Under the pieces are notes generated by a model, which saw nothing but the letters and a program-made list of their open reading frames with translations, was not told the DNA's origin and searched no databases. Position numbers and translations under genes: made by a program. A DNA stretch of 19,673 nucleotides from Bacteroidales bacterium UBA4243 (GTDB taxonomy: Bacteria; Bacteroidota; Bacteroidia; Bacteroidales; F082), in contig DGXB01000083.1 in assembly GCA_002396205.1 (NCBI GenBank), forward strand, positions 1-19,673. Direction: 5' to 3'. Below, in pieces: positions 14,312-19,673 of this stretch. Numbering within the stretch: the stretch's first letter is position 1; every line of letters starts with the position of its first letter.

Positions 14312-14913
14312 CGCTTTTCACCACAGCCTATTTCCCCAGCATCAGCTACATGGCGCGTTTTCTGAAAGAGGACGCGCCTGTCGTTGAAATATGGGAGACC
14401 TACCACAAGCAGACCTACCGCAACCGCTGCCGCGTGATGACGGCCAACGGCGTGGAGAGCCTGAGCGTGCCCGTGGTGAAAGTCAACGGCAACCACACGA
14501 TGACCAAGGACGTGGCCATCAGCACGACAGAGCCTTGGCAGCACATCCACAGCCGCTGCCTGGAGTCGGCCTACAAGGCTTCGCCCTATTTCGACCATTA
14601 TTACGACCATCTCCGCCCCATTTTCGAAGGCCATTTCGAGCGCCTCATCGACTTGAACGACGCAGCTTTGCGAGCCGTATTGAAGATGCTGAAAACCAAG
14701 AAGGAAATCGCCCACACGACGGACTATGTGCGCGAAGCGGAAAACGACTGGCGCGAGGCGTTCAGCCCGAAAAAAGCCTTGGACACAAGCCTCTTCCCTA
14801 CTTATTACCAGGTGTTTAGCGAAAAATTTCCTTTCGCGCCCGATTTGAGCGTTTTGGATTTGGTGTTTAATGAGGGGCCGGAGGCGGTGGAATATTTGAG
14901 ACGATTGGTTTAG
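14308..14913 (+). CDS. WbqC family protein
   Basis: This 201-residue protein matches the WbqC-like family (PF08889), originally linked to O-antigen gene clusters; its reaction is not established. Recognisable features are the start TTAYFPSISYMARFL, the ETYHKQTYRNRCRV segment, the NHTMTKDVAIST stretch, and EPWQHIHSRCLESAYKASPYFDHYYD. There is no signal peptide or membrane segment, so it acts in the cytosol. The ATG at 14308 overlaps the thioredoxin stop by 4 nt. In many Bacteroidota WbqC genes sit near signal peptidase or envelope genes; pairing with a periplasmic thioredoxin is less usual. The ending DLVFNEGPEAVEYLRRLV is complete. Confidence 0.85.
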   Translation: MTLFTTAYFPSISYMARFLKEDAPVVEIWETYHKQTYRNRCRVMTANGVESLSVPVVKVNGNHTMTKDVAISTTEPWQHIHSRCLESAYKASPYFDHYYDHLRPIFEGHFERLIDLNDAALRAVLKMLKTKKEIAHTTDYVREAENDWREAFSPKKALDTSLFPTYYQVFSEKFPFAPDLSVLDLVFNEGPEAVEYLRRLV

Positions 14914-14952
14914 TCACAAAACATGCAAAACTTTCAAAACCGTTTTATTTGT

Positions 14953-14978
14953 GCAACGTCGCCAACTGGCTCCGTTGC
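14953..14978. terminator. Possible hairpin between convergent wbqC and aspartyl protease genes
   Basis: GCAACG (14953-14958) pairs with CGTTGC (14973-14978), with a smaller GCCA/TGGC palindrome inside the loop. It lies in the 85-nt gap between two convergent stop codons. No T run follows on either strand, so it is only a weak candidate. Confidence 0.3.
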
Positions 14979-14998
14979 CAAGCGCCTTTCAGGAAACT

Positions 14999-16174
14999 TC
15001 ACTTCACCTCAATCTCAAATCCAGACCAGTCCTTGTTCTCGGTCAGCAAGTCGTAGTAATGGCAGATGTTCTCCTCGGTGATTTTCTCGCCGTTCACAGA
15101 GATGATTTGGTCGCCTACCTTGAACTTCTCGTTGCCGTCGATGCGGCGGGTGAGGATTATCAGTTTGCCGTCAACCTCAGCAACACGGTAGGCTGGTGCC
15201 TTGAACGGCTTGACGGTATCAGTAGCATGAGGCCTGACGTACACTTTCGGGTTTGGGCCCCAGCACGAAATAATCCAGTCGTATTTCGAAATCGCCTTCA
15301 AGCCCATGTTGTTGGACGACATTGACTTCACATACATGACATCGACTTCCTTGTCGTCGCCAGCCATGCTGAGGCGCTCTTCGGGGGCAACCACAAAATG
15401 TTGCTTCTCAGTATGTCCTCCAATGGCCACGCCATACGAGCCTTCAAACAGATAATCATCGTTTCTTGGAGCCTCAATCCGCTGCTCATCTTGCAAGAGA
15501 ATCCCTGCTGCGCCATTGCCCGTGTCAAACATACATTCGTATTCCACACCGTTGATTCGCGGATAGACCCACAAGACATTCATGTAATACTTGCACTTGA
15601 CGGGGACGAACTCAGTAGTGTCAATGCTCAGCGTATCGCGAATCTCGTACATCTGGTTGTTGGTGAAGTCAATCATATAACGGGGCAAGTTAAGTCCTTG
15701 AAAACCAATAATATCATACTTTGACAAAGCGGCCTCTTTATCACAAACGGGCGGCTCAGGGTTTAATGTGGCCATGCCCAAGCCCTTCGAAACAACCATA
15801 TCCGTCCTGATTTTGACCGGCAAGGTGGTCACCTTGATTTTCGACTTCTTATCGGCACCAGACACGGAGTGACTGTAAAACTTCATCCCTTGAGGCTTGG
15901 TGCTTGGCGTGTACATCAGCGCGGCGAAAGAATTGACACCCGAATCGTACATGACCGTGTCCGTTTTCCCGTTGATTTCAGCCTTGAGCAACATCCTGTT
16001 CTTCTTGTCAATGACAAAATGGACGGTATCTAACGCCACATCGACGCCACCAGCATTGTAATCCAAAACGCCGTCGTAGATTTTGGCCGTGTGAATCATC
16101 AACCCAACCGAGCCACAGGAAGTCATGGCCAATGCCATCGACAAAAGCATGAGATTTTTTGGTAACTTTTTCAT
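14999..16174 (-). CDS. Aspartyl protease lipoprotein with C-terminal PDZ domain
   Basis: This 391-residue protein has a lipoprotein signal (lipobox MTSC, C20). It carries two aspartyl-protease signatures, DSG at 77-79 (VMYDSGVNS) and DTG at 217-219 (CMFDTGNGAAG), about 140 residues apart. The protein could thus form a two-lobed aspartic protease in one chain. A PDZ-like domain ends it (about 325-391, KFKVGDQIISVNGEKI). It would act in the periplasm or at the outer membrane, on peptides or proteins not known. The ATG at 16174 is chosen over a TTG two codons earlier. It starts 12 nt after the stop of the 7TM-HD gene, so the two form an operon. Confidence 0.82.
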   Translation of the reverse strand: MKKLPKNLMLLSMALAMTSCGSVGLMIHTAKIYDGVLDYNAGGVDVALDTVHFVIDKKNRMLLKAEINGKTDTVMYDSGVNSFAALMYTPSTKPQGMKFYSHSVSGADKKSKIKVTTLPVKIRTDMVVSKGLGMATLNPEPPVCDKEAALSKYDIIGFQGLNLPRYMIDFTNNQMYEIRDTLSIDTTEFVPVKCKYYMNVLWVYPRINGVEYECMFDTGNGAAGILLQDEQRIEAPRNDDYLFEGSYGVAIGGHTEKQHFVVAPEERLSMAGDDKEVDVMYVKSMSSNNMGLKAISKYDWIISCWGPNPKVYVRPHATDTVKPFKAPAYRVAEVDGKLIILTRRIDGNEKFKVGDQIISVNGEKITEENICHYYDLLTENKDWSGFEIEVK

Positions 16175-16186
16175 ATTCAATAGGTT

Positions 16187-18244
16187 TTACTTCTCAGGAT
16201 AAGCGATCCTCACATGATAAATACTCATCAGTTTCTTTTTCAGCACTTTGCGGGCTGTCTCGATGTCGCGGAGGGTGAGGTCGGTGTTGAGGAACTGGCC
16301 GGCTTCCATCTGCTTGTTGATGATGTTGTCCACCAAGTCGCTGATTTTCTTCTCGTCGGGTTCTTTCAAGCTATGCGAGGCGGCTTCGATGCTGTCGGCC
16401 ATCATCAGCACGGCGGTTTCGCGCGAGAACGGCGCCGGACCATGATAGGTGAACGGCGCGGGGTCGATTTCCTCGCCGGGATGCGCCTTCTGCTCGTTAA
16501 TGTAGAAATAATCGGTGCGGCGCGTGCCGTGGTGGGTACGGATAAAATCGATGATGCGCTCAGGGATGTGGTTCTTGTGCGCCAACTCGATGCCGTCGGT
16601 CACGTGCGAGATGATGACTTCGGCACTTTCGGTATTTGAAAGGTCGTTGTGAGGGCTATAGGCTCCATGCTGGTTTTCAGTGAAATACATCGGATTCTTG
16701 ATCTTGCCGATGTCGTGATACAAGGCACCTGCACGGGCCAATACCGTGTCGCCACCGATTTCGAAAAGCACTTCCTCGGTGAGGTTGGCCACCTGGATGG
16801 AATGTTGGAAGGTGCCCGGAGCGGTGGTGGCCAATTCGCGCAACAACGGAGAATTTGTATTGCTCAACTCCATGAGCGACAGCGAAGTGGGTATGCCAAA
16901 GACACGCTCAAACATGAGGATAAGCGGCTGGGCCAACAGCGTGAACAAGGCATTAAGCACCAGCAGGAACACATCAGACCAGTCGACCTCGGAAGTGGAC
17001 AGGAAAGTGAAGGCGAGATAAACCAAAAGATAACCCACAAACACAAACAAAGCGGCATGGATAAACCGACGATGTTTCGCACTTGACATGCTGAACACCG
17101 TCAGCACCGTGGCCACCAACTGCATGAAAATGAACTGGAAAGGATTGGGCACCACGAGCGAAATCAGCATCACGGCGAAAACCTGTGTAGAGAAAGCCAA
17201 ACGCAAATTGAAAAACGAGCCAATCATGATGGCCAAGAGGCACACTGGCATCAGGTAAACCAAGCCTGGCGTCCACTTCACCAAAAGGTATGATGGGATA
17301 ACCACGAGCAACATCAGCGTCAGCAGCAGGACAATATTCTTCAGCTCGGAAAACACTTTTTTGTGCAATTTGTTGCCGTACAAGCCAATCAGCGAAAACA
17401 CCAAGGCGACCAAGAAAATCTGGCTCAGCAGCACCCGCAGCGACTCGTCGGTGGAAAGCGAACGCGAAGTGTATTCGCGCTGCAACGAGTTCAAGACATC
17501 GAAAGTGTGGGGGCTGATCACCTCCCCTTCCGACACGATGAGCTCGTCTTTCTGCACCATGCCGTAGGTGAGCGACACCGCCGCCACTGCCTTGTCGGTC
17601 GCTTGCTTGGTAAGGTCGGCGTTATAGAACACATTTTGACGCAAGGCTCCCTTGAGCAACTCTGAGAGCAACTTTTTATCGTATTGGTTTCCAATATTTT
17701 CAAGCAGCGTAGTAACAGCCTCCGTAGCCTCGTTCATGCTATAGAAATCGCCATAACGGGCAGTGCGCATCACCTTGTTGCGGATGATGTTCACTTCAGA
17801 GCTTGGCTCCAGATTGGCAGTCGCGTTGTCGTAGGCCACGATGCCTCGATCCTGAATGGAGTCGAACACATTGAAAAGGCAATCCAAATTGGCGTCGTAA
17901 TCCAAACGGTCGCGGTTGTCCCATTTGGCCTCAAAGTTGACAAACAAGAGGTTGCGCGATGCCACCATCTCCTCCTCGTCGAACACGAAAATCGGCTTCA
18001 CGTTGGCCGTGGCTGCATCGGTTTCCGCGCTCAGCGTCTCGTAATCCTTGTAGATTGGGAAGTCGAAGGGCGCATAAAGCGTCTCGTGCTGCCAAGGCTT
18101 GGCGAGCTGGAACTCATACTTGAACTTGCTTGTGCGCGGCATCTGCCAACACACCAACACGATGGCCACCAAAAACACGAACACCTTCGCTGCACCGTAG
18201 TAACTATGCCTTATCCTATTGAAAAAATCATTTATCTTACTCAT
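16187..18244 (-). CDS. 7TM-HD domain phosphohydrolase, PgpH-like c-di-AMP phosphodiesterase
   Basis: This 685-residue protein matches the 7TM-HD family, whose Listeria member PgpH degrades cyclic di-AMP. The order is: a first membrane segment (about 19-34), a large extracytoplasmic 7TMR-HDED domain (about 45-265), seven membrane segments between about 272 and 446, and a cytosolic HD domain. HD metal ligands are visible: H481 (TFQHSIQ), H510-D511 (LYHDIGKIKNP), H547 (ISHVTDG), H571-H572 (RTHHGTRR) and D617 (MMADSIEA). By homology it controls c-di-AMP, which affects osmolyte and potassium transport and cell-wall stress; the outer domain's ligand is unknown. The ATG at 18244 is chosen (MSKINDFF); a start at 18277 adds residues unlike the family. 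Confidence 0.9.
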   Translation of the reverse strand: MSKINDFFNRIRHSYYGAAKVFVFLVAIVLVCWQMPRTSKFKYEFQLAKPWQHETLYAPFDFPIYKDYETLSAETDAATANVKPIFVFDEEEMVASRNLLFVNFEAKWDNRDRLDYDANLDCLFNVFDSIQDRGIVAYDNATANLEPSSEVNIIRNKVMRTARYGDFYSMNEATEAVTTLLENIGNQYDKKLLSELLKGALRQNVFYNADLTKQATDKAVAAVSLTYGMVQKDELIVSEGEVISPHTFDVLNSLQREYTSRSLSTDESLRVLLSQIFLVALVFSLIGLYGNKLHKKVFSELKNIVLLLTLMLLVVIPSYLLVKWTPGLVYLMPVCLLAIMIGSFFNLRLAFSTQVFAVMLISLVVPNPFQFIFMQLVATVLTVFSMSSAKHRRFIHAALFVFVGYLLVYLAFTFLSTSEVDWSDVFLLVLNALFTLLAQPLILMFERVFGIPTSLSLMELSNTNSPLLRELATTAPGTFQHSIQVANLTEEVLFEIGGDTVLARAGALYHDIGKIKNPMYFTENQHGAYSPHNDLSNTESAEVIISHVTDGIELAHKNHIPERIIDFIRTHHGTRRTDYFYINEQKAHPGEEIDPAPFTYHGPAPFSRETAVLMMADSIEAASHSLKEPDEKKISDLVDNIINKQMEAGQFLNTDLTLRDIETARKVLKKKLMSIYHVRIAYPEK

Positions 18245-18268
18245 AATCAAATAATTAATAATTTGATT
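18245..18268. repeat. Short palindrome at the start of the 7TM-HD gene
   Basis: AATCAAAT (18245-18252) and ATTTGATT (18261-18268) are perfect inverted copies around an 8-nt AT-rich centre. The palindrome abuts the start codon at 18244. It could be a DNA-binding site or an mRNA hairpin next to the start. Confidence 0.5.
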
Positions 18269-18357
18269 CAAACACAAATCAGAGTGCTAAATTAAAAAAA
18301 ACAACAATTCCATGAAAAAAAACGCTGAAAAAAGGCGAAATGAACCGCATTGTTCGC

Positions 18358-18365
18358 TAATTTAG
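18358..18365 (+). promoter_or_regulatory. Candidate -7 box of the NlpC/P60 gene
   Basis: TAATTTAG is close to TAnnTTTG (A for T at the seventh base) and lies 22 nt before the ATG at 18388. It sits inside a CGCTAA/TTAGCG palindrome. No clear -33 TTTG is seen. Confidence 0.3.
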
Positions 18366-18387
18366 CGGCCAGAAAACACGAACCATT

Positions 18388-19107
18388 ATGACCTACGGCA
18401 TATGCAACTTATCCGCCATCGCGTTGCGCAAAGAGGACAGGCATTCCTCCGAGATGGTGAGTCAACTGCTTTATAACGAGACTTATACAGTGTTGGACAA
18501 AACGAAAGATTTCGTACTCATTGAAACCGCTTTCGACCATTACGAAGGCTGGATTCAGGCGAAACAGTTTTGCGAAATCAGCGAGGAGGAATTCAACGTC
18601 TTGAAAGCAAAACGGCCCTACCTTATTAATAAGGCCATCGCGGAACATGGTGACAAGTTTCTGACTTTGGGCACACCGCTATTTGAGCCGCATCCCGACG
18701 CCGTTGAAATGCCCACCGAATTTCATCCCGAAATGCTGGTCGACTACGCCAAACTGCTGCTCGGTGTGCCCTATCTTTGGGGCGGTCGCACGGTATTCGG
18801 CATCGACTGCTCGGGCTTGGTGCAGGTGTGCGCCCTCATGGCCGGACTCATCCTGCCCCGCGATGCCTCGCAGCAGGTGAAATGCGGCGACTTGGTCTAT
18901 TTTCTGCAAGAAACACGCCCTGGCGACTTGGCTTTTTTCGGTGAAGAAGACGGCCACATCACCCACGTGGGCATCGTCATGGGCGACGAGCAAATCATCC
19001 ACGCCTCAGGTGAAGTCCGCATCGACTTTCTCGACCAGACGGGCATTTTCAACAAGGAACGCAACGAGCACACGCATCGGCTGCAGGTGGTGAAGCGGAT
19101 GAAATGA
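18388..19107 (+). CDS. NlpC/P60 (C40) peptidase with SH3-like domain, probably cytosolic
   Basis: This 239-residue protein has an N-terminal bacterial SH3-like region (about 1-60, ending YEGWIQAKQF) and a C-terminal NlpC/P60 cysteine peptidase domain. The nucleophile is C141 in GIDCSGLVQ, with H193 (THVGIVMG) and H205 (IIHASG) completing the set, after PYLWGGR. This matches gamma-D-glutamyl-L-diamino acid endopeptidases (YkfC/DPP VI type) that cut murein peptides. There is no signal peptide or lipobox, which suits cytosolic recycling of wall peptides rather than attack on the wall itself. The start is set by the preceding promoter-like region; sequence from residue 2 fits an SH3 strand. It diverges from the 7TM-HD gene and precedes pruA with 105 nt between. 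Confidence 0.9.
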   Translation: MTYGICNLSAIALRKEDRHSSEMVSQLLYNETYTVLDKTKDFVLIETAFDHYEGWIQAKQFCEISEEEFNVLKAKRPYLINKAIAEHGDKFLTLGTPLFEPHPDAVEMPTEFHPEMLVDYAKLLLGVPYLWGGRTVFGIDCSGLVQVCALMAGLILPRDASQQVKCGDLVYFLQETRPGDLAFFGEEDGHITHVGIVMGDEQIIHASGEVRIDFLDQTGIFNKERNEHTHRLQVVKRMK

Positions 19108-19109
19108 TG

Positions 19110-19158
19110 GCGAAAAATTTCGCAACGAAGTTTTTCGCAACGATTTTTACTATATTTG
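19110..19158 (+). promoter_or_regulatory. pruA promoter with flanking palindrome and direct repeat
   Basis: TATATTTG (19151-19158) fits TAnnTTTG and lies 54 nt before the pruA ATG. Upstream are a perfect palindrome GCGAAA-AA-TTTCGC (19110-19123) and two direct copies of TTTCGCAACGA (19118-19128 and 19133-19143), 15 nt apart. These could be a regulator site covering the -33 region. Confidence 0.5.
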
Positions 19159-19212
19159 CACCGCGAATTTGAAATTTGAAATCTTAAATCTTTAAATCCT
19201 AAATATCGAATA

Positions 19213-19673
19213 ATGAACAACGCACTGATCACTTTTGCGAAGCCCGAAAACGAGCCGGTAAAGGCTTACCGTCCGGGCAGTCCGGAGCGCATCGAGCTCC
19301 AGAAAGAACTTGAAAGACAATCCAACGAAATCGTCGAAATCCCCGCCATCATCAACGGACAGGAAGTCCGCACGGGCGACATGGGCGAGGTCGTCATGCC
19401 TCACGACCACAAGCACGTCATCGCCCGCTACCACAAGGTGGGCGAGAAGGAAGTCCGCATGGCCATCGACGCCGCCCAAGCCGCCAAGCACGACTGGGAG
19501 AACACGCCTTGGGACGAGCGCGCCGCCATCATGGCACGCATCGCCGAGATGCTAGCTACCAAGTACCGCGCCCGCATCAACGCCGCCACCATGCTCGGCC
19601 AGTCGAAGAACTGCTTCCAAGCCGAAATCGACAGCGCCTGCGAGACCATCGACTTCTTCCGCTACAACGTGCA
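19213..19673 (+). CDS. pruA: L-glutamate gamma-semialdehyde (1-pyrroline-5-carboxylate) dehydrogenase, N-terminal part
   Basis: This enzyme oxidises glutamate gamma-semialdehyde to glutamate with NAD+, the second step of proline degradation. Only the first 153 residues are present, and the gene runs off the right edge; the complete enzyme is about 540 residues. The start MNNALITFAKPENEPVKAY and the segments KELERQSNEIVEIPAIINGQEV and VVMPHDHKHVIARYHKV match the P5C dehydrogenase subgroup of aldehyde dehydrogenases. The catalytic Cys and Glu lie beyond the window. The ATG at 19213 follows a promoter at 19151. It ends in glutamate, like the HutI/FtcD route. Confidence 0.88.
   Translation, partial: MNNALITFAKPENEPVKAYRPGSPERIELQKELERQSNEIVEIPAIINGQEVRTGDMGEVVMPHDHKHVIARYHKVGEKEVRMAIDAAQAAKHDWENTPWDERAAIMARIAEMLATKYRARINAATMLGQSKNCFQAEIDSACETIDFFRYNV

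Noticed and set aside
1..19673. CRISPR arrays, transposons, prophage, tRNA genes
   Set aside because: Read on both strands: no regularly spaced repeat array, no transposase or integrase, and no cloverleaf was seen. The repeats present are short palindromes between genes.

Overview
The window looks like chromosomal DNA of a member of the Bacteroidales (Bacteroidota), probably an uncultured gut-type species. Three things suggest this. Many genes are preceded by the Bacteroidota -7 box TAnnTTTG rather than a Shine-Dalgarno sequence. The block rpmG, DUF4295, ftsY, rimO is a typical Bacteroidota arrangement. Several families common in this phylum are present: DUF5723 outer-membrane proteins, Cys-cluster TonB-like proteins, HDIG 7TM phosphodiesterase and WbqC. 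Most of the window is ordinary chromosomal core. No transposase, phage gene, CRISPR array, tRNA or complete rRNA was found.

Layout. Bases 1-200 hold no convincing gene, but they carry a leftward Bacteroidota-type promoter and two strong hairpins. This could be the leader of an rRNA operon or another structured RNA that continues off the left edge. An SPFH/prohibitin membrane protein follows on the plus strand (416-1222). A long leftward block comes next: rimO and ftsY, a terminator, then DUF4295 and rpmG; ftcD (histidine degradation); an AT-rich secreted orphan; and a tandem pair of membrane-anchored TonB-like proteins that share an almost identical N-terminal Cys-cluster domain. The block continues with a tightly packed operon that reads hutI, lipoprotein, DUF5723 outer-membrane protein, radical SAM protein in the direction of transcription. 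A divergent promoter region at about 13.80-13.85 kb separates hutI from a rightward pair, a periplasmic thioredoxin and WbqC, which overlap by 4 nt. Another leftward pair follows: a 7TM-HD c-di-AMP phosphodiesterase-like protein and a lipoprotein aspartyl protease with a PDZ domain. The right end has a cytosolic NlpC/P60 peptidase and the first third or so of a 1-pyrroline-5-carboxylate (glutamate semialdehyde) dehydrogenase.

How the genes fit together. HutI makes formiminoglutamate, and FtcD moves its formimino group to tetrahydrofolate and releases glutamate; PruA also ends at glutamate. Three genes of amino-acid catabolism to glutamate therefore lie within 15 kb, although not in one operon. 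FtsY, RimO, L33 and DUF4295 belong to ribosome function and membrane protein targeting. PgpH, the NlpC/P60 peptidase and WbqC point to signalling and cell-envelope work.

The parts most worth a second look are the paired Cys-cluster/TonB-like proteins, the joining of hutI to an envelope lipoprotein, a beta-barrel and an orphan radical SAM enzyme, the structured left edge, and three different families of palindromic intergenic repeats, one of which lies inside the probable ftcD leader.
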